Part shown: piece after piece, positions 33,473 through 45,720 of the stretch
Layout: each line of letters starts with the position of its first letter
Position numbering within the stretch: the stretch's first letter is position 1
NCBI GenBank assembly: GCA_031763025.1
Contig: JASSKH010000021.1
Span: 5,846,611-5,910,610, forward strand
DNA length: 64,000 nt
Direction: 5' to 3'
Source of the DNA: Macrocystis pyrifera
Lineage: Eukaryota; Sar; Phaeophyceae; Laminariales; Laminariaceae
Notes under the pieces: model-generated
Seen by the model: only the letters and a program-made list of their open reading frames with translations
Databases searched by the model: none
What the model was told of the DNA's origin: nothing
Position numbers and translations under genes: made by a program

Positions 33473-33787
33473 GTTAATAGGACCTATTGTATAGACAAAA
33501 ATAAAACTATATATTTAACTATTTTTCCTAACAAAGTTTGGTCCCATTAACTATGGATCCCCGTAGTAGGAAGGAACGATGAGAGCAATGCGATCATTGC
33601 ATATACTGAGTCCGGTACCGAAAAGTCGGAGGTAAAACTTGGATACTCAGAGTCTCATCGGGGTTCCTGACTTACTCGCAAGGAGAGATAAGTCAGGTTT
33701 AGTGAGGGAGAATGTGGTGGAAATCGAGTTTATAAGCCTTAAATTCATGTAGCGTTTGTTACGTAACATTCTACATTTCCCCACACA

Positions 33788-34359
33788 TGTGCCGTCTTAT
33801 TTATTATGGTGTTTTTGGTTTTATTTCATGGGAGAATAAAAAAAGAACAGAACCGAGATCTTGAAGTTTCCTTGAACTCTACGTACGTGGACCACGACAC
33901 GAACGAGTCGTTCACGCCGGGTTGGGCGATCAACCTTCACCGCCAGCTCCTCGAAGGAAGGAACCGAACGTGGAACCTCCTGGGGAGCTGCGTAAGGGGT
34001 TGCTGGACCAGCAAGGAGCTCTCGCTCTCGCGGAGCATGGGCTGCTTGCGCTGTCGTCGTCAGAAAAGAAGAACATTAGATTGTTTTGATACTGCTGCTG
34101 CTGTAGTCTCGTCCTATTCGTCTCTAAAGTTGTTTTGCCTAAAGCAGCTGCAGTTGGGCGGCCGCAAGGGACGCGATGGTGGCCAAGGTATTGATGCCCT
34201 CTCTCTCCGTAGTGGCCGATGCACAAGTAAGTGCTGGAGCCCAGCTGTGTACAAGAGTATAACCAAGCATGTAGCGTCGTGACCCATCATGAGCCCTCTC
34301 TGTAACCTATACAAAATTGTACAATGCCTCCGAGGTCTTGTGCAAAAGCAAATTTTATC
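33788..34359. other. No supported gene, flank of the gypsy element
   Basis: A plus-strand frame (33806-34282) and an overlapping one reading LLDQQGALALAEHGLLAL are protein-like for some 40 codons but without start or splice support. Confidence 0.3.
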
Positions 34360-34598
34360 TGATAGGGATTGCGATGTTGGCACTCTTGAATATGGTTGCC
34401 ACTGAACTGATTGCTGGTTCGATGTGTAGATGCAGTAGCTCAAGTCAAGGAATCCTTTTGATGTATTTTATTAACTGTCTCGTCTGCTGGTTGAGAGAGA
34501 GGGAAGATGTGGACTGAGCCGATGTGGCGTGTGATCCTCCTTGCTTCTCTGTCCTCCTCTCTACTGCTACCTCTCTGGGACCCTACAATAGCTTGTCC

Positions 34599-34634
<36 letters not shown>

Positions 34635-35308
34635 CCATCACTTTTACTTCCCAGCCCACTCGTAGGAGGTTTTACCCTCGACGATCTTCTGGACAAGCCG
34701 TGGTCACAGGTGTCGTCCCTTCTCCCCCCCGGTACGCGCCTTTATTTTTTGTCGCGCATAGGGTTCAGCATTCCCACTGCTCGTCGATTTTCATCGAATG
34801 TAGCCAACTCACGCTGTCGCGCTTTCCGCTTATCAATTTTTTATGCAAGAAAAAGTCCCTATGAGCTCTGGGTAGCAGTTGATCCAACGCTCCTTCCAAG
34901 TTACTGTTTCTTGGAAGAACCCAGCTACTCTCTCTAGTCTTTCTTTGGTACGTTCTCACTATTTTACCTATCATCTTGCCCGATAACTCATCCTGATTTC
35001 TCACTCAACGTAGGTCTCATCCAATTCACTGCTATTGATTGGTTTACTGCTGTAACAGTCTCCTTTCCCTAGTTTTCCCATGCTCTCACCTACCTGGTAC
35101 TCAATAATACCCTTCCTGTATATAAGCCGTTTAGAGTACTTAGTTGAAGCTCTCAAGAGGCAATTCGGAAAGCTCTCATATCAGCCTAAACTATGAATCC
35201 CCTATGTGAACATCCTAATGATTTCTACTGAAACCCTCCTTCACATACTGATTCTCAATGAAACTAAACTGTCCACACTAATTGCTAGAGGAAGTCAATC
35301 TTACCACT
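34360..35308 (-). repeat. 3' LTR of the gypsy element, split by a SINE
   Basis: Starts TGATAGGGATTGCG on the plus strand and ends at CTTACCA (give or take 2 bases). It matches the other LTR throughout except for the SINE at 34604-34864, a short indel near 35000 and one near 35090. Confidence 0.9.
34604..34864 (-). mobile_element. SINE inserted in the gypsy LTR
   Basis: An antisense copy with T-run first, truncated within the head at CCTATGA. The uninterrupted LTR at 44.6 kb shows the empty site. GCTCT is present on both sides (34599-34603 and 34865-34869), a 5-bp target duplication, so this copy is younger than the gypsy insertion. Confidence 0.9.
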
Positions 35309-35809
35309 CTTGCCCCCCTAAGTTCATTGTCATCTTCCTATCTTAGGTGTTCAATGAAATAATTACGCTGAGGCTGAGATTGCTAGTACCATGTACTTGG
35401 GTGGTACAACAATTTCAACTTAAACATAGACTAAATTCAAGTACTTAGACTCCTCAATAAATCCAAGTGATGTCTCAAATTCCTGGTCACTTACTAGTCG
35501 TTAACCTGTCCATCCCCAGCAATCACTAACCCTTTAACACATCGGATGTGAGTGAGTCCTCCATCTGATGTTTAACTAAGCACAGCAGTAAAATACTGGC
35601 TATAGTCTGTTTTTAACTTACCACCATTCCACCCTTCCATTGAATACGTGATCGGACAGTGTGTATTACAATTTCTTGTTTCACAGGATCATGCCTTCTC
35701 GTCTAGTTCATTTCACTGGGATCACAGTATTCGCATTATTATCATTCCCCCTATTTATGACTTTGTTTCTGAATACTACCTAGCTACACCATCATCTGCC
35801 CCTCTACTC

Positions 35810-38800
35810 TTAAATAGTATGAAAAATCTTCTTACTACTCTTGGTTGTAACATGCACATGCCAACACCAAGTTCCTGTTTCCTCGCTAATAGTTGTAAGC
35901 TTCTCCTCAGAAAGATGTACATTGTATCTCTTTCCGAGGTCCAATAGCTTGATTGTATGCGGCAGTTCCTTGCTCTCCGCATCTTCGGCCACCATAACCA
36001 CTCGGGCCAGTTGCCAACCTGCACGGGATGTTTTGAAATAGATGTACGATTCGATGATTTCACGCTCATATATTCCAGGCCTACCTCGGGTATCACAACA
36101 GACCTTGTATCCTGTGGCAACATATCTCTCACCGCTTGCACTTGCGAGTGTACGTTTGGCTAGTTGCACCCTGTACCTTCGATATTTCGCATTTTCCCCT
36201 CCAACCTGTATGGGATCTCCTGCCCAATATCGCGACACCAGGTTTCCGTACTGCTCAAGACCCGTCTCATGCTCCCAGGTTTTCACTTTCACTTCATCCC
36301 AACTGGTATAGTATTGCACAGCATTTTTACCTCCTAGGCCTCTCGAGATTCGATGTTTTGTTATGACAGTTGGCCTATTACGATGCTGGTCCAGTTCCAT
36401 ATCAACGTCTTCAGCTGTTAAGTGAAACGGGGGTGAACGTTCAGAATATTTATTCAGGACATAGCTGCTCATTGCCCATGGCAGAAATTTTGGGCCTTCC
36501 TCTCCCTAATGTGGATTGTAGCATTTCTTACATCTATACAAATCCAGTACCTCTGCTGACATTGTTGTTGTGGGCGGCTACTGCGTGCATTAACATTTCA
36601 TCCCAGTTCTTTTGGTCATCAGCAATGAGGTATGATAACATCTGACAAAGCGTGTGATTCAGTCTTTCAACCATTCCGTTTGTCTGAGGATGATCGGAGC
36701 TCGTGAACTTCTTGACGGCTCCCAGAGTTTCATACACAGCTCTACTCACTTGGGATATCAACTCTGTTCCCCGATCAGACAAGAAGGTATGTGGACATCC
36801 CCATCTTGGGATATAGTCATCTACTATCCTCGATGCACATCCTCTTGCTGTATTTTCTTATTTGGTCATTGCATATCCTTCAGCGTGTCTACTAAATAAA
36901 TCTACTATCAAAAAAACATATACGTTGCCCTTTTTCGTTTCCGGCAAAGGTCCCAATAAATCATATGATACCATTTGTCCCGGCCTGCCAGGTAGCGGTA
37001 ATGAGACTAACGGCCATCTAATTGTACTTCGCGCACTCTTCCTCGCTTGGCATGTATAACATCGTCTGATCCACCATTTCACACTATCAGCCATTCCAAT
37101 CCACCAATAGAATCACTGCAACATCGCGAGTGTAACCTTCTCACCCAAATGAACTGCTTCTTTGTGGGTGCAATCCATCACCCAAGGTCTCAGTATTTTG
37201 ATTATCCTTATGAAAGAAGTACTACATAGTAGTGGGTGGGGTGACGAGCGTATTTTGGCCCACTCACTATTGCTCTTTTTACTTAGTTAAGTGTTCACCG
37301 GGATGCATAGTCCCCTTTTTCCTTCTCGTATCTTTCCCCTTGCACGTCCCTTTTGGCTCATGCTCGGGGTAAGTATGTATGTATCTGAGCTTTGGCTTCC
37401 AATTTTATTTATTTATTTGGGATTATTCTCCTTTTCTTTTTCTTTTTCTTGTTCTTTTTCGGTTTGGTTTCTTCGTTGCTTCTCTTTCTTTATGGTGTAT
37501 TTTGGTTGCTGGCGTATGTATGTATGTTGTGTCGGCCGCACCTAGTGCGAAGGCATGGTATTGCGTAGGCTATTAATGGATTACGGTGTGTTATCTCTGT
37601 GTCGTAGTCTGTGACCACAGAGCTCGTATCTTTCTAGGGTGGAGAATCAGCACGGACACTGGGCTTGCTGGATGTCGACGAGTAGAAGAACGGTTTAATG
37701 TGAAGAACACACACACACACACTCGCACCTATCATATATACGTCGATATCGGCTGGGTCAGATAACCTGAGGTCAGGGTGATTATCTGCTTTGCTTCTGT
37801 TGCAGGCAGTGGTAATCGCGACATCAAATCTGCATTAACATTAGTTTTGCCAGGTCTATACTCCAATGTATATGTATATGCCCTCAAAAAGTCATACCAT
37901 CTCTGTACCCTGTTCACCTTTGTTGATAAACTCTCCAAGTGCTTTAAAGGTTGGTGATCACTGACCACTACAAAGGGTATTCCGTAAAATAATTGACGAT
38001 TTTTCTTTACTGCCCATACAATAGCAGCACATTCCAACTCGGTTGCACTCCAATTGCGTTCATTGGGTAACGTTGTTCTGCTCAAAAAGCACAACGGTCG
38101 CGTGGATGAATCCTGTTGTACCTGTTCAATAACTGCACCTAATCCATCTACGGATGCATCAGCAATCGAACGGAATGGTCGCTCACCAGATATGGCTGCT
38201 TTAAAATCTGGAAAAGCTAAAACATCTGGGCTTGTCAATCGTTTAATTAGATGTTGAACTATCTCGACATGTTCGGTGGTAAACCCAAATTTTACGTCCT
38301 TTTTCAAAAGGTTGTTCAATGGTCGAGTAACAGTTGACATCTGTGGCAAAAATTTCCGGTAGTATGACAATGCTCCTAGTAGTGACCTCAATTGACTGAT
38401 ATTCGAAGGCATTGGTAGCTTAGTCATTGCTTCAACTTTTTCTGGGTCTGGCTCTACTCCTTGAGCTGTGACACGGTGACTCAAAAATTTAATCGTGCGT
38501 ACGCCCAAATGTGCCTTCTTAGGCGCCAGTTTCAAATTAAACATCGTTAGTCTTTCAAAAAATCTCTCAAGGTCACACACATGTTCTGCACCGTTTGCTG
38601 AAGAACATACAATATCGTCGATACAAAGGCGCACACGCTTCAGACCATCACATACGCGTAACATAATCGATTGAAACCATCCTGGACTGGATGCTAAACC
38701 CATCGGCATCACTGTCCATTCATAATTCCCAGCTTGTGTACAAACAGCTGTCATTGGAATGGAATCTTGGTGGATAGAACACTGGAAAAATCCGCTTACC

Positions 38801-40570
38801 AAATCCAAACTACTAAAAACTTTTGCTCCACCTAGGTCAGACAATAAATCATCTACAGTTGGTAGTGGCATTACAGGGATGATTGATTGTGCATTCACTC
38901 TTTTGTAGTTACATGTTAAACGGACACGACCATCGGCTTTGGCGATCACAACCAATGGACTCGACCAATTTGAATATGATCGTCTCAAAATTCCTGATAG
39001 GACTAGTTTATATTTCCGTCTGTACTTTTGCAGCTAATACTGGAGAATGAGGATGCGGTCTCTGTTTTACCGGTTGTGCATCTTTCCGTAGAATAATGCG
39101 AAATGGGTCTACAGTGACATGCCCCAGATCAGTGCTATGTTTCGAAAATCGATGAGCGTACTTGCTAAGTAAATTTCCAAGATCATCTATGTCAGTTTCG
39201 GTCCAAAGACTCTCTTCGAAATCAAAATGAATCGCTTGTAAGTGTACAGGAATGTTGTCCCATAGCCGTAAAAATGCTTCTCTTTGGGACTGATTTAAAG
39301 TAGATAACACAGTAGCAGGTGGTTCATTACTCGATTTTTCTAAATTACCGTCTTCTTCAACGGAATTTACATTCAGGTTTCGTTTCGAATAATTTCTGCG
39401 CTATCTAATTTGCACATCTCCAATCGTTCACCACCTATTCCCAAACGCATACCTCGTTATACATAAAACCCATCAGAATTCAGTCGTTGCAACGGAATTT
39501 CAGAGACGCCTGCCTCAACAATTGCTTCCAGGGGAAAACAATTTGGTCCAAAACGGATATAATACTGGCCTTGTGTTGCAGGGGTACCATCAATATTAGT
39601 AAGGCATATTTTTACCCAGGACATAGCATCAGGTAAACGATACTTATGACTGGCAATCCGGACTACTACTTGGGTACTGCCGGTATTTTCTACCATGCCT
39701 ACTGCGGTGTTTATCCATTGCGTGAAACGTTTATCGTCGGCTTCAGAGCCGGTTTGAGTTTCAAAAGTGACTACTGTTGTTGATGCACTCGTGTCATGGT
39801 ACTTCCGGATCGGGAAACCTCTCCAACTGTCCCTGCCTAATAATATTGCGGTTTTCATCGTTTCATTTGGTACCACAAATGCATCTACCGCTAAACATAC
39901 AGATTGGGGAGGACCTGATCTACGATTACTGTTTTCCTTACTTCCGAGATAAATGTTCAGTCTTACTTGGTAAGAGGTTTGTAACGGTACACCATGGAAA
40001 CCTCCCCAAGTTTTCTTTTCCACTTGTTTCAATGCATCCTTCGAGGCTGCACTACGCGCAAGCATTCTGAGCCAACCTTCTCCTGAATGAAAGATGCTGG
40101 GCTCCCTGTATCCAATAATGCCTTGCACGCGTGGGTCTTAAAGCCTTGGTACCCGCGAACAGTTGAACTCTCGCCGAATGATCTCTTCTATCCAGTATTA
40201 CTTCACCGCTAACCGCTCGTGTAAACTCCGATAAGTAATCGGCACGTTCTCGGGGTTGCAGCAAAACGCGATCGGGAGGGAATACAGAAGTGGGCTTATA
40301 AAGAGTTTTTCTCGTTGATGAATCCAAAGTGTGAATACGGTCGTAGACTTTATCCGGGCCAGGAAAATCCTTCATATTACTTGCATCAAAACTACACTTC
40401 GCTGATACTATTTCAGCGGGAAAATTAATCGAGTTTTGGTCAGATGCATTAACGGTACCGACCCTCTCTGGAAACGGTTGTAACTCGCATTGATTTTCAG
40501 TTATACTACTCAGTAATGGAACTATTGGAACATTATCACGATTCATACGCATTTCCAGGTTCTGCATTTC
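35810..40570 (-). pseudogene. gypsy pol region (protease, RT, RNase H, integrase)
   Basis: Protease-like sequence with ILLGRDSW lies at about 39.5-40.1 kb. Reverse transcriptase at about 38.0-39.3 kb shows LDLVSGFFQ, the WTVMPMGL block and the CIDDIV active-site block. RNase H follows to about 37.7 kb (SATELECAAIVWAV, SDHQPLKHLES). Integrase at about 36.5-37.2 kb shows the HHCC zinc-binding part (CTHKEAVH, RRCYTC), LLGPLPETKKGN and DHPQTNGMVERLNHTL; a C-terminal integrase tail with ELPHTIKLLDLGKRYNVHLS extends to 35.81 kb. The region is broken. This is a fossil of an enzyme set that acted in reverse transcription and integration. Confidence 0.9.
37202..37722 (-). mobile_element. ~520-bp repeat inserted in gypsy pol
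   Basis: Near-exact reverse complement of 29710-30255. It starts TTATCCTTATGAAAG and ends in a hairpin-repeat module followed by (CA)n. Its position between the RNase H and integrase coding parts shows that it arrived after the gypsy element, or was carried by its source copy. Confidence 0.8.
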
Positions 40571-41479
40571 ATTCTTACCAGCCGGCGTTATTCCAAATAC
40601 TGTAATGTTGGTGCAGCCAGGGCTGGCCTAGGGGCATTAGGTGTTCCTTTACCTGGGTAACACCAAACTTGTATTGGCCTCCTAGATTTCCTTCCTATAA
40701 CTCCCTTTGCGCGTTTTTCCTTCCCGGGGGTTATTTCAAACTTCGGTTGATCAGCCGAAGGGGGTGCGCAAATATCCCCTACAGTATTGGATATTGACTC
40801 GGACACGGTATAACCATTGACTGCTACACTCGGCTTATTCTTGCCGCTTCGAACTCGCATTTCATCCAGGGGCCTAATCCGGTTTTTTATACGGTTCGGA
40901 CGGTCAGATCTCGTTATTTCGCTGCTACTATCAATAACGGGAAGTGTGCAGAGTGGAGATAAAGAACATACGCTCAACGGTGGTCCGGGGTAATTACTTC
41001 CATCACTTCCTAGAAGGCGACAGTTTATTTCCCTACCACTCTTACCGTTCACAGGCAGATAGCATCCTGCCTCTTGGCCCAAACCTGCGGTGTGCGACGC
41101 AGAACTGGCCGAACTTTCTTCTTCTCTGTTGGTCATGGTTCTGTCACCACCGACCTTTTTATCCGTATAAGCTCCCCCTGTGGTTTTCTGCGGAGGGAGG
41201 AACGGCCGCGATGCTACCGGCAAGTGGGCCAACCTACCGTTGCGTCCTCATGAATTTCGATTATTTCTGTCGGCACGCGTTTGGGCCCACTGGCGCAACC
41301 TGTGTTGCCAACGGCGCCATCGCCTCTCTGCTTCCTCTGGAGTGCCATCAGCTACAGCGGGGTGAATTAATGCGGAATGATTAATAAATGTTTCAGGACA
41401 ATCTCTGGCAATTGAGGCAGATGTTCCCATATAATCTGCGGGCAGCATCCCTCTCCTCTCGGGTTTTGAACGAAACTTA

Positions 41480-44332
41480 AAATGGAGGATCTTTATTGCT
41501 TTTCCCGAAGCCACCTTTCTCTCTCATTATTTGGTACACTTTACTAAATTCTTCTGCCTCATCCTCAATTTTTTCTTCGACCGTCATTACGCCTCCAAAC
41601 TGTCTACTACGAAACGCCTGATTATAAGTCTTCGAACGCGTTTGAATACTACCAGATAACCTACCAGACTCCGTTGCACGGGTCTGATTTAGGGCTAAAT
41701 CTTGCAGAGACCCCATGAGTTCATCGGTGCTATCAAACGGCGCCGCTCTCAGATTCCTTCCCGCAAAAATCTGGGCACTCAACCCAGCAAACTGGTCATC
41801 CATCCCTGTTTTAATTGCTATTTGAAGCGTACCGTCTTCCGGTGCCACATGACCTACACACCGCACATTCCCTACTAACAATCGTAGTTTTGACAAATAA
41901 GTACTGAATGGAGTACCCGCAGGCACCACCAAATTCTGTAGCGCCTGCATGACCGCAGCTGGCGTAGCTCTACTCAACCCCCGGCACAACGAACGAATTA
42001 TGTGTTGCAAGACAGTTGGTCCATGCTGTCCTGCCTCCTGGAGGCGACCTTCTTGGGCGAATGCTTCCTCAATCACCGATTGAACGACGATGCCTTTTAT
42101 AACCTTGCCCCTGGCCACCACGGTGACCCTGGCTATAGAAATGTCCACCGGCGCCACTCGCGGGGAGATGGAAGGTGGGAGGCGGGCCTGGTGGACTCAT
42201 CGGAGCTGGCGGGAAGAACGGGGGCGGGGGCGGAGGAGGAGGCACTTGGACAGTAGGTGGCGGGGGGTTGAGGATGCCCTGCAGACATGTGTCCACCATG
42301 CCCCTAGCTTGTTCGTGCGTTCTTTCCGGTCGCTCCGCCGTTATCATTGCATATAACTGTAGCTCCCGCTTCATCCGTAGCACGGCTGGGTCGTCAGGAA
42401 CAGTCGGTGGGACGGCGGCCACTCCAGGAGTAGGGTTGGACGTCGCGGCGACCGCAGACCTTTCCGCCGACGCAGCGGAAGCCTCCGCGGATGCAGCGGC
42501 AGCTGCCGCAACCGTAGACGTAGCAGCTGGGGCAGTGGCAGCGGCAGAAGCAGGCCCAGCAGCCAGGGAAATTGATGTCGCTGCAGAACGAGAAGTGGGT
42601 GCAGAGGCAGCAGCTGCGGCGGCACGCGCAGCGCGAGCCGCAATTCGAGCAGGAGTGTGCTGCCACTCCGCGTGGGGCAAAATGGGTTGGCCCGCGGCGC
42701 CCGCGGCGCGCACCGCCGGTCCTCTGGCGGTCTCTCTCACCCCACGATGAAAAATGTTTTCATCCTCCGCCACCGACTGCTGGTATTCTATTTGCTGCAC
42801 GGTTTCCTGCCGCTCCTGATTTTTGCTCGTTATATCGGCCAGTTCCCTCCTGGCCGCGGTCCTAACATCCTGGAAGGACACGGTGTTGTCTGCTTGTCGC
42901 CGCTCTTCCTCCCTCAGGCTCGCCTTTAGTTGGGCTGCCCTGTGTCGCGCGTTTTGCTGCTCCATAGCCTGGAGACGTTCCAAGTCGTGGATGTCGCGGT
43001 GTTGGCGAAGGGCATCCTCGCGGCCTTTGGCGAGGGCCTCACCCGCTTCACGATGCTTCCGCTCTAATTTGGCTTCCGCCGCGGGGGCAGAACGGAAGAA
43101 GTCGACTGCTCGGTCCATTTCTTTTTTTGTCCGGGCGGCCTCTAACTGCAAGGCCGTCGCCTTGTTCTGGTAAACGGCCGGCTCGGGGGAACGCAAAAGG
43201 TCAAAAGGGTTCGGCGACGAGAGAGCAGGACGGTCTCGCGTGCAGAGGGACTGGGAGGGCTGGGCGGGGTGGTAGGGCAACGGAGAGACATGGAGTCAGC
43301 ACGCGACAGGGCGGGAGAGTCGGATGCTGATAACGACCATGCAAGCTTTTCATCTTCTGCCACTGCTGCCGCGACTCGCGCAGCGGCCTCTTGCCCTTCC
43401 TTTTGGAGAGCGCGCGCAAACTTTTCGTCAGAGGATTGGAAAACGGCTTCCGCCCTATGGGATCCTCGTCCTGATTTCTCCGTGGTCCTTTTACCGCGGT
43501 GCGGTCCTACGGCGACAATGGCACCGCCTGGCCCTGCGGCAGTCTCTACACAGCGACCTGAAAGGTGTGGCGCTACTTGAACAATACTACAACGGTCTTC
43601 GAAGGATAAACCCTCCAAAATGGCGCGAACATTTTCTATCATATCATCACGGATAGCCCGGTTGGTTGCGGTTGTCGTCCCCAGACTCACCGCGGCAGCC
43701 TCGCTAGCCGCGAAACCGACACCTGCGGCTCCGACCGGGTCGGGCGCGGGGCCTTTACCCTCGGTAGCTATCGGCTTCACCACGTCGTCCTTAGCGGACG
43801 TCGACGGCACCGTAGGCGGGCTCAATTTCGGTTCCTGTCCTGCAACAGGTGGCACCGATTTGGCGGCCGCCGTCGGAGCGGTCTTTGCTACTTCTAGGTA
43901 AGTCAAACGAGGGGGGGACGAAATGGACGGGATGGGCGAGGACCGTTTACTCAGGGGGGATGCGACAGGTAGCGAGGAAGGCGAGGGGATGTCATTCTCT
44001 GAGGCTACACGTATAGGCTGAGCGCGACGGGGAGGGACTGAATCGGTCAGGCGGAATGACTTAGGACGGCTCCTACCGACCAACGGCTGCTTCTCTAACT
44101 GAGGCAGCCGGACCCTCTCAGCGGGACTCACGCGGGGACTTGACCCCTTAAATCCGACTGTTGCTACTTTCAGCTGAGCCTCCGTGGGACTAGGCTCATC
44201 TGAGACGGGCTTACGCAGCGCGTCTCTTACCGCGCGGGTCTGCGCGCGGGTACGACCAACGGGGGAACCTGGTACACCCACCACCTCCCCCTTTCTTCCC
44301 TCGAAACTCCGCTTACCAGAAGGAGAAGACAT
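41480..44332 (-). pseudogene. gypsy gag region
   Basis: Begins at an ATG (44332; MSSPSGKRSFEGRKGE) soon after the 5' LTR. A Ser/Pro-rich N-terminal part is followed by a charged coiled-coil-like part (ELERKHREAGEALAKGRED-like), an Ala-rich tract (about 42.37-42.65 kb), a Pro-rich tract and a capsid-like domain with LSKLRLLVGNV. A linker region of about 1 kb separates it from protease. Broken; fossil. Confidence 0.7.
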
Positions 44333-44383
44333 CGTAAGATTCCGTAAGAGCTTAGAAGAACACGGAAATGTCGACGACGCCAC

Positions 44384-45064
44384 TGATAGGGATTGCGATG
44401 TTGGCACTCTTGAAGATGGTTGCCACTGAACTGATTGCTGGTTCGATGTGTAGATGCAGTAGCTCAAGTCAAGGAATCCTTTTGATGTCTTTTATTAACT
44501 GTCTCGTCTGCTGGTTGAGAGAGAGGGAAGATGTGGACTGAGCCGATGTGGCGTGTGATCCTCCTTGCTTCTCTGTCCTCCTCTCTACTGCTACCTCTCT
44601 GGGACCCTACAATAGCTTGTCCGCTCTGGGTAGCAGTTGATCCAACGCTCCTTCCAAGTTACTGTTTCTTGGAAGAACCCAGCTACTCTCTCTAGTCTTT
44701 CTTTGGTACGTTCTCACTATTTTACCTATCATCTTGCCCAATAACTCATCCTGATTTCTCATCTTACTCAACGTAAGTCTCATCCAATTCACTGCTGTTG
44801 ATTGGTTTACTGCTGTAACAGTCTCCTTTCCCTAGTTCTCCCATGCTCTCACCTACTCAATACTACCCTTCCTGTATATAAGCCGTTTAGAGTACTTAGT
44901 TGAAGCTCTCAAGAGGCAATTCGGAAAGCTCTCATATCAGCCTAAACTATAAATCCCCTATGTGAACATCCTAATGATTTCTACTGAAACCCTCCTTCAC
45001 ACACTGATTCTCAATGAAACTAAACTGTCCATACTAATTGCTAGAGGAAGTCAATCTCACCACA
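44384..45064 (-). repeat. 5' LTR of the gypsy element
   Basis: About 680 bases, TGATAGGG to CACCA on the plus strand. It gives the intact form of the site where the left LTR carries a SINE. The sequence next to its inner edge reads TGGCGTCGTCG in sense and may be the primer-binding site; the tRNA is not identified. Confidence 0.9.
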
Positions 45065-45480
45065 TATCACTTTCAGAGTTGATCAGAAAAGGCTGTAAAA
45101 ACAATCCACTTCCTGGAATTTCATGAGGCCGTTTGCTATGCGGTTCGATTTTTGAGCTTCAGATTTTGACCCCATGGCATTTTCAGATATGAGCTTGACA
45201 AATCGAAAGGGTCTTCCTATGCGGAAAAATCAGATTTATTGCGCATGTAGAGATTCGAGCAAATGCCGGACCAACGGCTGTTTTTGTGATTTGGCGCCGC
45301 GAAGAGACGCGCTGGGTGTGCTGCCCTGCGCGTAGGACCCAAGCGTCCGAGCCCACGCTGACTGCCTGTAGTCTGGTGGCGAAGAGATGTGGCGAGTGCG
45401 CTAGAGTCAACCTGTCTTGGTATTTTGTGTTTGATTTGTGACTTGACTTGCTGCTGCTGCTGTACAGCTGCAGTGTAGTC
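45065..45480. other. No gene recognised
   Basis: Unique sequence flanking the gypsy element. No coding or repeat signal was seen. Confidence 0.35.
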
Positions 45481-45484
45481 TACG

Positions 45485-45720
45485 AGTACGAAGAAACGAG
45501 AAGGAAAAAGGGAACTATAATATGCATCCCGGTGAACACTTAACTAAGTAAAAAGAGAAATAATGAGTGGTACAAATGTTCATAGCAGTAAACAGTTTTT
45601 TCTACTATACTACTACTTACTGCTTGCTGTCCGTGCCGATTCTTCAATTCTATCATAAATAATGTAGAGAGAAAAAAATTCTGTGGTCACAAAACTACGC
45701 CACAGAGAGCATGCCATCAA
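45485..45720 (+). repeat. Rearranged hairpin-repeat copy
   Basis: GAGAAGGAAAAAGGGAACTA and TGCATCCCGGTGAACACTTAACTAAG (from the 520-bp repeat) are joined to GCCGATTCTTCAAT and the TTCTGTGG/CCACAGAG hairpin. Confidence 0.6.

Larger units (their letters stand above)
32888..33787 (+). mobile_element. Small LTR-ended element (TRIM-like), with nested SINE
   Basis: Direct terminal repeats of 81 bases (32888-32968) and 75 bases (33713-33787) both start TGTGGTGGAAATCGAG and end CACA. The purine stretch AGTGAGGGAGAA directly precedes the right repeat, as a polypurine tract would. The interior has no coding frame, and the SINE at 33120-33472 sits inside it. Without the SINE the element is about 550 bases, the size of a TRIM. 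No clear target-site duplication was found. A fossil of a non-autonomous LTR element is the best reading. Confidence 0.45.
34360..45064 (-). mobile_element. Ty3/gypsy LTR retrotransposon, broken
   Basis: Bounded by two direct repeats of about 680 bases (right copy 44384-45064 is the 5' LTR in element sense; left copy 34360-35308 is the 3' LTR). A G-rich polypurine tract (AGGGGGGCAAGAG in sense) abuts the 3' LTR. Order in sense is gag, protease, reverse transcriptase, RNase H, integrase, which defines Ty3/gypsy. TATC at 34356-34359 and 45065-45068 is a possible 4-bp target duplication. LTRs differ at roughly 11 of 680 sites by eye, so the insertion is young. The coding region is broken in about ten places. 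Two later insertions are present: a ~520-bp repeat between the RNase H and integrase regions and a SINE in the 3' LTR. Confidence 0.9.

Noticed and set aside
42175-42750. Ala/Gly-rich plus-strand frame of about 191 codons
   Set aside because: It is antisense to the Ala/Pro-rich gag part of the gypsy fossil and has no independent support.
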